The notes under the pieces are model-generated. The model saw only the letters and a list, made by a program, of their open reading frames with translations. It had not been told where the DNA came from and ran no database searches. A stretch of 64,000 nucleotides of DNA from Gammaproteobacteria bacterium UBA7310. GTDB lineage: Bacteria > Pseudomonadota > Gammaproteobacteria > Pseudomonadales > Ketobacteraceae. The position numbers were made by a program, and so were the translations under genes. Location of the stretch: assembly GCA_002471665.1 (NCBI GenBank), contig DKQK01000040.1:124001-188000 (forward strand). Reading direction: 5' to 3'. This document shows, piece by piece, positions 8,539 to 16,376 of the stretch; positions within the stretch are counted from its first letter, which is position 1, and the number at the start of each line of letters is the position of its first letter.

Positions 8539-9066
8539 TTAACGGCGCGGTTCAATAGTGGCATCCAGATTACGTTCATCACAAAAAGCAATAAAAGCCT
8601 CTTTTAAGGGTGCTATTGCGATTGTTGCGGGTACTTTTACTGCAATTTCCAGAGAAAACATTGGGCTGCCGGTATGGGCGGCGGCATAGGTGCCGGTTTC
8701 CATCTCTTCGATGTTGATTTTGCGTTCACTGAAAAAGCCGGCAATTTCCCGCACGATGCCGGGGTGATCGAGTGCAACAACGGAAATGTAATAGGGGCGT
8801 GATCCGTCGGCTTCCCGCCGTGGCGCGGTGCGTCTCAGTATCGTAGTCAGGCCGAACGCTTCTGCCGCCTGGGGGATGGAAGATTCAGCAGTGGCGATTT
8901 GGTCAGGTAGGCCATTGATCAACATGATCAGGGCAAATTCCCCGCCCAGCACTGTCATCCGGGTGTCCAGAATGTTGCAACCGCTTTCTGTGGCGGTTTG
9001 GGAGAGCCCGTTGATGATACCGGGTTTGTCCTCTCCGATAGCAGAAATGACAAGGTATTCTTGCAT
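8539..9066 (-). CDS. gcvR: GcvR-like ACT-domain regulator
   Basis: Cytoplasmic regulator of 175 residues with two ACT domains: residues ~5-70 (YLVISAIGEDKPGIING) and ~92-170 (YYISVVALDHPGIVREI). In E. coli GcvR binds glycine and antagonises the glycine-cleavage activator GcvA. The domain pair and the position between bcp and dapA match the Pseudomonas gene. It probably shares a transcript with bcp, 61 bases downstream. No glycine-cleavage genes are in the window, so the target is inferred from the family. Confidence 0.88.
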   Translation of the reverse strand: MQEYLVISAIGEDKPGIINGLSQTATESGCNILDTRMTVLGGEFALIMLINGLPDQIATAESSIPQAAEAFGLTTILRRTAPRREADGSRPYYISVVALDHPGIVREIAGFFSERKINIEEMETGTYAAAHTGSPMFSLEIAVKVPATIAIAPLKEAFIAFCDERNLDATIEPRR

Positions 9067-9128
9067 TGCTCAGTCCTGAGTGGTCAAAAAACGAACTGAT
9101 TGGGCGTATTCCAAAAAGTCCAGTGTTC

Positions 9129-9140
9129 TTAACCGGTTAA
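9129..9140. promoter_or_regulatory. Perfect 12-base palindrome between gcvR and dapA
   Basis: TTAACCGGTTAA is a perfect palindrome in the 262-base divergent region, 63 bases upstream of the gcvR start. It could be a binding site for a dimeric regulator of either gene. No matching regulator is identified, and a 12-base palindrome may occur by chance. Confidence 0.3.
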
Positions 9141-9328
9141 AAACTGAATTTGAGTTTAGCATCGCTATTTAGGAACAACTAGCTGAAAATGCTACAAATA
9201 ATGGGAAAGACAGTAAAACCCCCTGAAACCCTTAGATTTTGGGCCCCTCAGCCGGTATCCGCTTGTTATTGTTAACACGCGTCAGTACCATACCGGTTTG
9301 CCAAATTTAGGTGGAGATAAAGCAGCAA

Positions 9329-10204
9329 ATGATTACCGGCAGCCTGGTTGCGCTCGTCACTCCGATGCATGCTGATGGCAGCATTCATTGGGAAGCTCTG
9401 GCGAACTTAATTGACATGCATATTGAGCAGGGTTCCAACGGGATTGTCGCGGTGGGCACCACCGGGGAATCGGCGACCCTGGACGTGGACGAGCACTGCG
9501 CCGTAATCAAATTCACTGTTGAGCGCTCAGCCGGGCGAATCCCCATTGTGGCCGGTACCGGTGCCAACTGCACCCGCGAGGCCATCGAGCTGACGCGGGC
9601 CGCCAAGCAGGCCGGCGCTGACGCCTGCCTGTTGGTGGCACCTTATTACAACAAACCCACCCAGGAAGGCCTTTACCGCCACCATATGGCCATTGCCGAT
9701 GCTGTGGAAATACCACAGATTCTTTACAATGTTCCCGGCCGCACTGTCTGCGATATGCTGCCTGCCACCGTGCAACGTATCAGTACCCACCCAAATGTGG
9801 TGGCGATCAAGGAAGCGACCGGGAATTTGCAGCGGGGCAGGGAAATTCTTGAATTGTGTGATCCCGAGTTTCTGTTGTACTCCGGCGATGATGCAACGGC
9901 CATGGAGCTGATGCTGCTTGGCGCCAAAGGAAATATTTCGGTCACGGCGAACGTCGCACCGAAAGCGATGTCTGACATGTGTGCGGCAGCCATCGCCGGT
10001 GATCGGGCGCGTGCGGAAGCTATCAATGAGCCGTTGCTGGGGCTTCATCAAAATCTGTTTCTGGAGGCGAATCCCATCCCCGTCAAATGGGCTTTGCAGC
10101 AAATGGGCCTGATGGAAGAAGGTATTCGGCTGCCGCTGACCCCGCTGTCCGAGCAGTTCCATCAGCCACTCAGGGATGCCATGCAACAGGCCGGCTTGCT
10201 GTAG
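9329..10204 (+). CDS. dapA: DapA, 4-hydroxy-tetrahydrodipicolinate synthase
   Basis: Condenses pyruvate with aspartate semialdehyde at the first committed step of lysine and diaminopimelate synthesis. The 291 residues fit the family. VGTTGESATL near residue 42 binds pyruvate, the Schiff-base Lys161 lies in VVAIKEATGN, and the catalytic Tyr is in PQILYNVPGRT. The ATG at 9329 aligns with E. coli DapA (MxTGSxVAxVTPM); an in-frame GTG at 9311 would overlap the AGGTGGAG ribosome site. bamC follows after 58 bases, a pairing common in gammaproteobacteria. Confidence 0.97.
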   Translation: MITGSLVALVTPMHADGSIHWEALANLIDMHIEQGSNGIVAVGTTGESATLDVDEHCAVIKFTVERSAGRIPIVAGTGANCTREAIELTRAAKQAGADACLLVAPYYNKPTQEGLYRHHMAIADAVEIPQILYNVPGRTVCDMLPATVQRISTHPNVVAIKEATGNLQRGREILELCDPEFLLYSGDDATAMELMLLGAKGNISVTANVAPKAMSDMCAAAIAGDRARAEAINEPLLGLHQNLFLEANPIPVKWALQQMGLMEEGIRLPLTPLSEQFHQPLRDAMQQAGLL

Positions 10205-10262
10205 TGCATGGCCTTACCAGGCCCAGGGTAAACCAATAACGACAATGTTCCCGGAGAATTCA

Positions 10263-11330
10263 ATGACCATTCTGCGAGCCGCATCGCTACTTGCTGTGCT
10301 GATTGCGCTGTCAGGTTGTTCCTATCTGTTTGGTGATAAAGGCCAGTTTCGTGAGCGGGCAATGGATTACCAACAGGCGGAAAGTCTGCCACCCCTAACC
10401 ATACCTGAAGGTATGGACAGTAAGCCCATCAGCCAGCGCTACCCCATACCGGAGGTGCGCGGGAACAATTTCTATGAACCCCAAGACAGCGAGTCCGTGC
10501 CCAGGCCGCAATCATTATTGAATGTTAATGAAGCAGCAGGGCTGGAATTACGGCAGGATTCCGGCCGGCTTTGGTTGGTGGTTGAGCGGCCGGCACAGGA
10601 TCTTTGGCAGCAGCTCAATGAGTTTGCAGCCAGCAACGCCTCTATTGATAAAGCAGACCGCAGTACCGGTGTGATTGAAACCGGCTGGCTGGCGCCCCGT
10701 CAGTTGCCCAGCGAAGGCGGCTTTTGGAAGTCGGTCTGGCGATTTATCACATTCAGTGGTGGAGAGCGCCGGGAGCGCTTTCGGTTCACAATGCAGACCG
10801 AGCCGCGGGCCGATTTTGAATCCAATGTCGTGCACATTAATCATGTGCGGGTGAAGACCCCTTTGCCGGAGACAACGGATTGGCCGGAGGAGCCGGAAAA
10901 CATTGAGCTGGTGACGACGGTCTATGACGAGCTGATGTTGTTCCTTGAGCAGGGTGGCCGCAAAGCGGGCGCCTCGGTTCTGTCCCAGGATCTCAGGGTG
11001 CTGCCAAAGTACACCATGACCCGGGATGGCAACGGCTATCCGATTCTGGTCATTAATCAGGACTTCAATCGGGCCTGGCTGGCTGTGGGGCAGGCGTTGC
11101 AGAGATCCCGTGTAGGGGTGTCGGATCTGGATAGGACCCTGGGTATTTACTACCTGGCGGAAACCACCCAGGTGGAAGTGGACGACGAACTGGAAGAGAA
11201 AGAGCTGCAATTGCGCTTGATCAGTTCCGAGAGCGGTATCCAGGTATCAGTGCAGGTAGATGATGACACTTTGGCGCCTGAAGAACAGTCGGCGCGTATT
11301 CTGAACCAGATCCGGGAGAAACTGCAATAG
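10263..11330 (+). CDS. bamC: BamC, outer-membrane assembly lipoprotein
   Basis: Lipoprotein component of the BAM complex that inserts beta-barrel proteins. A signal peptide ends in the lipobox LSGC (Cys at residue 18), followed by the flexible N-terminal segment and two helix-grip domains (about residues 95-215 and 240-350). The ATG at 10263 follows a CGGAGA ribosome site; the frame extends upstream to 10176 but that would bury the signal peptide. The last base of its TAG is the first base of the next gene's GTG, indicating translational coupling. Confidence 0.93.
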   Translation: MTILRAASLLAVLIALSGCSYLFGDKGQFRERAMDYQQAESLPPLTIPEGMDSKPISQRYPIPEVRGNNFYEPQDSESVPRPQSLLNVNEAAGLELRQDSGRLWLVVERPAQDLWQQLNEFAASNASIDKADRSTGVIETGWLAPRQLPSEGGFWKSVWRFITFSGGERRERFRFTMQTEPRADFESNVVHINHVRVKTPLPETTDWPEEPENIELVTTVYDELMLFLEQGGRKAGASVLSQDLRVLPKYTMTRDGNGYPILVINQDFNRAWLAVGQALQRSRVGVSDLDRTLGIYYLAETTQVEVDDELEEKELQLRLISSESGIQVSVQVDDDTLAPEEQSARILNQIREKLQ

Positions 11331-12118
11331 TGCGATTTGCTTCCATCGGCAGTGGCAGTGAAGGTAATGGGACACTGATTCAAGCCCCAAATCAGCCCGC
11401 TGTCCTGGTGGACTGCGGATTCTCCGCCCGGGAGGCCCTATCGCGAATGGCTGACTTTGGGATAGCAGCAGAAGACATCGCTGCGATTCTGGTGACGCAC
11501 GAACATACCGATCATATTAAAGGCGTGGCCAGGCTGGCCAATCGCTGCCGGATACCGGTATTCACCACCTGGGGTACCTGGGCTGCCAAATTGAACGGGG
11601 TGCTGGACGGGGCATTGTTTCACATGATTACACCCCATGAGGATTTTCAGGTGGCGGGTATGAAAGTACAGCCAGTCGCCGTGCCGCACGATGCGCGGGA
11701 GCCCTGTCAGTTCGTGATGGAGCACGCCGGTCACCGGCTCGGCTTGCTCAGCGATGTGGGCAGTGTGACCCCCCATATGCTGGACTGCTATGCCGACTGC
11801 CATGCTCTGATGCTGGAATGCAACCATGATTTAGCCATGCTTGCGGAGGGGCCTTATCCGGCCTCATTGAAGCGGCGTGTATCCGGGCCCTTGGGGCACT
11901 TGAATAATCAGCAATCTGCAGACATGCTATCGCAACTGGATCAGTCTGGATTGCAGCATTTAGTGGTGGCGCACATCAGCCAGAAGAATAACCATCCCGA
12001 CCTGGCGGTGGAAGCGTTGCTTGATAAGGGGCGGTGTTCGGAATCGATCATCCGCCTGGCCACTCAGAATTCAGGCCTGGATTGGCTATCCGTTCAGGCC
12101 ACTGAAAACAGATCATAA
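11330..12118 (+). CDS. Metallo-beta-lactamase-fold hydrolase (YycJ/WalJ-like)
   Basis: Cytoplasmic 262-residue protein of the MBL superfamily. The zinc motif THEHTDH is at residues 56-62, later ligands include His in VPHDAREP and Asp in LLSDVGSV, and HISQKNNHP lies near the end. The N terminus FASIGSGSEGNGTLI is typical of the YycJ/PA1012 group, thought to act as exonucleases or phosphoesterases. The start is a GTG overlapping the bamC stop by one base. The position between bamC and purC is conserved in Pseudomonas. The substrate is unknown. Confidence 0.85.
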   Translation: MRFASIGSGSEGNGTLIQAPNQPAVLVDCGFSAREALSRMADFGIAAEDIAAILVTHEHTDHIKGVARLANRCRIPVFTTWGTWAAKLNGVLDGALFHMITPHEDFQVAGMKVQPVAVPHDAREPCQFVMEHAGHRLGLLSDVGSVTPHMLDCYADCHALMLECNHDLAMLAEGPYPASLKRRVSGPLGHLNNQQSADMLSQLDQSGLQHLVVAHISQKNNHPDLAVEALLDKGRCSESIIRLATQNSGLDWLSVQATENRS

Positions 12119-12146
12119 ACTTGTTTTAGAATCAGGTGATTTTAAG

Positions 12147-12860
12147 ATGGAAAAGCGCGAAGAACTTTACAAAGGTAAAGCCAAGTCTGTGTACTCCACC
12201 GACGATCCAAAATCGTTAATCCTGGTGTTTCGCAACGACACATCGGCCTTTGACGGTAAAAAGGTGGAACAGCTTGATCGCAAAGGCATGGTGAACAACA
12301 AGTTCAACGCTTTCATTATGCAGAAACTCGAGGAAGCGGGTGTTGAAACCCATTTCAACAAGTTACTCAATGATCAGGAGGCGCTGGTAAAATGCCTGAA
12401 GATGATGCCTTTGGAATGTGTGGTGCGCAACGTTTCAGCAGGCAGTATCTGTCGTCGCCTGGGCGTCGAAGAGGGGCTGGACCTTAATCCGCCCACCTTT
12501 GAGTTCTTTCTGAAGAATGATGCACTGGGCGACCCGATGGTGAATGAATACCATATCCAAAGCTTTGGCTGGGCTGAAAAAGAGCACGTGTTAAAGATGA
12601 AAGAATTGACCTTCAAGGTTAACGACGTGCTGAAACAACTGTTCCTGGATGGCGGTATGCTGTTGGTGGATTACAAGCTGGAGTTTGGTATTTATGACGG
12701 GCGTGTAGTGCTGGGTGATGAATTCACGCCAGATGGTTGCCGCTTATGGGATGTGGAAACCCGCAAAAAACTGGACAAAGATCGTTTCCGCCAGGGGCTG
12801 GGTGATGTGGTGGAGTCTTATGAGGAAGTGGGCTTGAGATTGGGCATCAAGTTTGACTGA
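12147..12860 (+). CDS. purC: PurC, SAICAR synthetase
   Basis: Ligates aspartate to CAIR in purine synthesis, using ATP. From the ATG at 12147 the product has 237 residues, exactly the E. coli length, starting KREELYKGKAKSVY. Conserved segments include RNDTSAFDGKK, VVRNVSAGS and LVDYKLEFG. The frame runs open upstream to 12021 inside the preceding gene, which is not used. A bidirectional-looking terminator follows. Confidence 0.97.
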   Translation: MEKREELYKGKAKSVYSTDDPKSLILVFRNDTSAFDGKKVEQLDRKGMVNNKFNAFIMQKLEEAGVETHFNKLLNDQEALVKCLKMMPLECVVRNVSAGSICRRLGVEEGLDLNPPTFEFFLKNDALGDPMVNEYHIQSFGWAEKEHVLKMKELTFKVNDVLKQLFLDGGMLLVDYKLEFGIYDGRVVLGDEFTPDGCRLWDVETRKKLDKDRFRQGLGDVVESYEEVGLRLGIKFD

Positions 12861-12874
12861 GCCGTTACTGCAAG

Positions 12875-12907
12875 AAAAAACCGCAGCAAAATGCTGCGGT
12901 TTTTTTA
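12875..12907. terminator. Intrinsic terminator between purC and the outer-membrane protein gene
   Basis: CCGCAGCA (12881-12888) pairs with TGCTGCGG (12892-12899). The stem is flanked by an A run on the left and a T run on the right, so it can work in both directions between these convergent genes. Confidence 0.9.
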
Positions 12908-12922
12908 TGACCGAAGCCCCGC

Positions 12923-13687
12923 TCAGAAATGGAACGTGGCGGCGATATAGGAGCCGTCCAGTGTAACATCGGCGTCCAGGTCTTCTACATCATCCAATTC
13001 CAGTGCCAATTTTCTCATCCCGGCTTCCAGGCCCAGGCCAAAGGCGAAGGTATAGCCCACTTTACCCCACAAGTCATAGAGTTGAGCCCCGCCAGCTCCG
13101 ATCCAGTTTCCCTGCACGCCCACATATAGACCAGTAATGGGTAATTCGAATTGCGCAGAGCCGTATAGCAATGGTGCCACGAAATCGAGATCCTCACTGG
13201 CTGTTTCCGATAGCAGCGGGCTGCTGGCACTCAGCTCGCCATCGAACTGACGCGCGGTCAGGCCCAGGTCCAGGCTTACCCAGTTGTCCAGCACTTCGTA
13301 ATAAAAGGTGTAGTCATTGTGGGAGAAGTCCAGTTTTGAGCGCACCGGTGCACCGGCCGGAAACGTAATGTCATCGAACTCGATGGAATCCGACAGCACG
13401 ACGCTGGCCGATTCCTCGATCTCAGAGCGGGCAAAACGAACGTTGGGCAGAATGGGGATGCCATGTTCGAGGGCAATGTAAAAGTAGGAGCCGGAATCAC
13501 CCTCCAGGCCAAGATCATCGTCAAAGTCGATGGAACTGCTGCCACCTTCCAAATCGGTAAAGTCACCAGACAGATCGTAGCTGATGCTGCCTCCGCCCAC
13601 ATAGATTCCCAGAAGGGTGTCAGCGTAACTGACACTGCCGAAGCCAAGGCTCATGCCGATCAAAGCGGCGGTAGCGATAGATCTCAT
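12923..13687 (-). CDS. Outer-membrane beta-barrel protein (TIGR04219-like)
   Basis: Secreted 254-residue protein with a signal peptide (residues 1-22, ending SYA) and alternating hydrophobic strands ending in Phe (ATFHF), as outer-membrane barrels do. Strands such as GIYVGGGSISYDL and YTFYYEVLDNWVSLDLGL resemble the TIGR04219 family of proteobacterial outer-membrane proteins. The segment between ~43 and 65 is acidic and likely a loop. Function is unknown. It is a single minus-strand gene, convergent with purC. Confidence 0.75.
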   Translation of the reverse strand: MRSIATAALIGMSLGFGSVSYADTLLGIYVGGGSISYDLSGDFTDLEGGSSSIDFDDDLGLEGDSGSYFYIALEHGIPILPNVRFARSEIEESASVVLSDSIEFDDITFPAGAPVRSKLDFSHNDYTFYYEVLDNWVSLDLGLTARQFDGELSASSPLLSETASEDLDFVAPLLYGSAQFELPITGLYVGVQGNWIGAGGAQLYDLWGKVGYTFAFGLGLEAGMRKLALELDDVEDLDADVTLDGSYIAATFHF

Positions 13688-13815
13688 GTTCTGCTCCCTA
13701 ATTAGTTTCCTGTTAATTAAAGCATACTGGGAGCAAAGGCCAACCTAAGTCAGCCTTTTTATTCATAGGTTTGCGAACACATTCAAGAACCCGGTGAGGT
13801 CTGGCTACCAATTGT

Positions 13816-14250
13816 TCAGTGGTATTGTTTGGCCAGCTTGTGCAATCCCCGCAGGATCACTTTCTCCAGAACGGATTTCACCACCAGTCCGCTTAAGGGA
13901 ACAGGCACCTTGGGCTCAAATTGAATGGTGTAGTGCAGGTGGGTTTTGCCACCGTTCTCACTGAACACCATGCGGCCCAGGTGGTTCTTCAGGGGGCTGC
14001 CCTTGGTGATGGTGTATTCCACCAGTTTATTGGGTTCGAAGGCGGTGACGGTTTCTTCGAAATCCGCCAGTGGCACGGGGGTTATGCGCCGCACTGAACC
14101 TATTCCGTTGACGTCATCCTGCCCATCCTTAATCCGTTTGACTTTAGCGTTGAGCACTTTGCCCATTGCTTCGTGGTCGGACAGGGTGGCGAATACGGTT
14201 TCGACCGGGGCATTAAATTCGACATTCATTTGAATGAATTGGCTGCTCAT
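13816..14250 (-). CDS. SRPBCC-family (START-like) protein
   Basis: A 144-residue protein of the SRPBCC helix-grip fold, which usually binds hydrophobic ligands. The N terminus (VEFNAPVETVFATLSDHEAMGKV) and the C-terminal helix fit the polyketide cyclase/dehydrase branch. It lies 14 bases downstream of the saccharopine-dehydrogenase-like gene on the same strand, so the two are probably co-expressed. A role in lipid or hydrophobic-compound metabolism is inference. Confidence 0.75.
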   Translation of the reverse strand: MSSQFIQMNVEFNAPVETVFATLSDHEAMGKVLNAKVKRIKDGQDDVNGIGSVRRITPVPLADFEETVTAFEPNKLVEYTITKGSPLKNHLGRMVFSENGGKTHLHYTIQFEPKVPVPLSGLVVKSVLEKVILRGLHKLAKQYH

Positions 14251-14264
14251 AAAGTGTATTTCCG

Positions 14265-15488
14265 TTAAATCGTTCTGAAAGTGATGCCGGCTGCATTCAG
14301 GCGCTCAATCAGAGCGACTCCCATACCTGCGCCAGGCGTGGTAACACCGTAGTTGGCTGGTAGGTCTTTGTCCTGTGCCAGGCACAAAGCAGACTCAGCC
14401 AGCATTTTTGCGGTCTCTCCATAACCGGGGTCGCCTCCTGCAACCTCAGTCCATACATGCAGTCCGTCGGCTTCACCGACAAAGTGAACCTTGAACCAGG
14501 ATTTATTGCGCATTGCCTCGCTTGGGCCCTGCCCGGGATCTTTCACTTCCAGCAGTTTGTTGCGCGTGTATTTAAACTGAGACAGTGCGATCAGCCCCCC
14601 AGCGCCCACCACGCCGCCGATCAGTTTGGGCAATTTTTTAACCAGTATGTAGTGTCCATAAATAAAATCCGGTCCGAATTCCTTGCGCTCGGCAGCGGTG
14701 CGCTTGACCACCTGAGGGTCGATGGAGGGGAAGGGGCAGGCCCATGCCTTGTGGGCATTTACCCAGAATACCTTGGGTTGCATGACCCGGGTACGGCGCC
14801 GGTCGGTGGGCTTGGTTTTGCGGGTTTTATGCCATTCCTTGCGTTTATTGTGATACGCCCGCAGCCGGGAAAACTGGGTGATGGCAGAATGCCAAGTGCC
14901 CCCGGAAAAAGTGCCCTTGGCTTCGATGAAACCTTCCACCTTCACCGGGCATTTTCCCGCCTTGTCCTCACCCAGCAACGTATTTAATTGGTGCACGGTA
15001 TAGAGTGCACCCAGGTCGTGAGGAATGCTGTCAAAGCCACAGCTGTTGATGATTTTGATCTTTTTCTCCACCGCCTGGTCATGTAGTTCATGTTGCAGGC
15101 CTTCCACAAACTCCGGCTCTCCGGTCAGGTCCACGTAATGGGTGCCGGCCTCCACACAGGCTCGAACCAGCGGTTCGCCGTATTTGAGATAGGGGCCCAC
15201 GGTGGTGATGACAACCTTGGCCTGGGCGGCCATGTTCACCAGGCTGGTGTAGTCGTCGGAGTCCGCGTGCAGCGTCTCAATGTGGGCCTGGCTGTTTATG
15301 CTCAGCAGGTCCTGTTGACAGGCTTCTACTTTACCGCGGTTGCGGCCGGCGATTGCCAGCTTCAGTGGGTTGGCTCCCTGGCTCCTCACGAGGTATTCAG
15401 CAGTGAGTTTTCCAGTAAAACCGGTTGCGCCGTATACCACGATATCGAATGGCCTTTTGGACGCTGTTTTGGCGGCCTTGGTGGTCAT
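14265..15488 (-). CDS. Saccharopine-dehydrogenase-like NAD(P)-binding oxidoreductase
   Basis: A 407-residue protein with an N-terminal Rossmann domain (FDIVVYGATGFTGKLTAEYL) and the family's second half containing SCGFDSIPHDLGALY near residue 150. This branch includes the mycobacterial trans-acting enoyl reductases of lipid synthesis, not true lysine-pathway enzymes. A short hydrophobic segment near residues 292-305 (GGVVGAGGLIALSQF) may touch the membrane, as in relatives. It leads a two-gene minus-strand operon with the SRPBCC gene. The substrate is unknown. Confidence 0.8.
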   Translation of the reverse strand: MTTKAAKTASKRPFDIVVYGATGFTGKLTAEYLVRSQGANPLKLAIAGRNRGKVEACQQDLLSINSQAHIETLHADSDDYTSLVNMAAQAKVVITTVGPYLKYGEPLVRACVEAGTHYVDLTGEPEFVEGLQHELHDQAVEKKIKIINSCGFDSIPHDLGALYTVHQLNTLLGEDKAGKCPVKVEGFIEAKGTFSGGTWHSAITQFSRLRAYHNKRKEWHKTRKTKPTDRRRTRVMQPKVFWVNAHKAWACPFPSIDPQVVKRTAAERKEFGPDFIYGHYILVKKLPKLIGGVVGAGGLIALSQFKYTRNKLLEVKDPGQGPSEAMRNKSWFKVHFVGEADGLHVWTEVAGGDPGYGETAKMLAESALCLAQDKDLPANYGVTTPGAGMGVALIERLNAAGITFRTI

Positions 15489-15596
15489 GCTCGTCCCCTG
15501 TAAGTCATCAAAATTGCAGTGAAAATTGGTGCTTAGAGTAAGCCGTATGAATTATGAGTTTCAAGAGCCTGATGTTACAAATTTGGTTTTTTATAA

Positions 15597-15626
15597 GGGG
15601 GCAGGGCATCAAGGGGGCCAAGGGGG
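15597..15626 (+). other. Four-tract G-run (possible G-quadruplex)
   Basis: Four G tracts of 5, 3, 5 and 5 bases, separated by loops of 2, 6 and 4 bases, fit the G-quadruplex pattern. They lie in the 279-base region between the divergent reductase gene (start 15488) and the CBS gene (start 15768). Nothing else in this stretch was recognised apart from AT-rich promoter-like sequence near 15715-15740. Confidence 0.4.
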
Positions 15627-15767
15627 CGGATCATAAACAGTTGAGCTTAAACAAAAGCTGTGACATTGTTGATTAATGGCCGATGCTGCGGAGCGGGCAA
15701 GTGGCCGTGGCCTATATTGGCATACATAATAATCATAACAGCAGTCACCGCTGGGTGAGGAGGTTAT

Positions 15768-16205
15768 ATGGTTGATAAGTCGGTTGTGGTTCGTGATTGC
15801 ATGAGCCGTAAAGTGGTCAGCTTTGATATCAAGGATGATGTTGGGGATGTGGTGGCAGTATTACTGGAAAACAAGATAACCGGTGCCCCCGTGTTGGATG
15901 AGAATCAGAATGTGATCGGCTTTATTTCAGAGCAGGATTGCATCAAGGAAATGCTGAATACCGCGTTTTATTGCGATCTGACCGCCAATGCCGGCGATGT
16001 AATGAAAACCAATGTGCTTACGGTCGAGCCGGATATGGCCATTTCGGAATTGGCGGATCAGCTCACAACCAATAAGCCCAAGATGTATCCCGTGGTGGAA
16101 AATGGCAAGTTGGTGGGGATTGTCAGTCGTTCCGATGTACTCCAGGAGCTCTACGATGCCAGCGTTCGCTGCCATCATCTCAGTGATAAGAAAACCGCCC
16201 TGTAA
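15768..16205 (+). CDS. CBS-pair domain protein
   Basis: A 145-residue protein made almost entirely of two CBS motifs, residues ~5-65 (VRDCMSRKVVSFDIKDDVGD) and ~75-135 (GDVMKTNVLTVEPDMAISEL). Such stand-alone pairs bind adenine nucleotides and regulate partner proteins. A ribosome site GAGGAGG lies a few bases upstream of the ATG. It stands alone between the divergent reductase gene and a diguanylate cyclase; its partner is not apparent. Confidence 0.88.
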   Translation: MVDKSVVVRDCMSRKVVSFDIKDDVGDVVAVLLENKITGAPVLDENQNVIGFISEQDCIKEMLNTAFYCDLTANAGDVMKTNVLTVEPDMAISELADQLTTNKPKMYPVVENGKLVGIVSRSDVLQELYDASVRCHHLSDKKTAL

Positions 16206-16376
16206 GGTTTTCTGGTGTGGCCGGAACAGCTCGGTCACACCAGTCCGCCCCCAGTGTCACGCACCAGCCTAACAAAGTTAGCTTGTTTTCAAGGCATTAG
16301 CTTGTAAATGTCTCAGCCCTCTCTATTGTTAAATTAATAACGCGATAAATAGGGATGTAATCAGGGCTTTTTCATT

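Noticed and set aside
9527..10186. Minus-strand open frame of 219 codons inside dapA
   Set aside because: Antisense to dapA, with low-complexity His/Gln-rich composition and no domain.
16212..16243. Hairpin after the CBS-domain gene
   Set aside because: CTGGTGTG pairs with CACACCAG, but no T run follows, so an intrinsic terminator is not supported.
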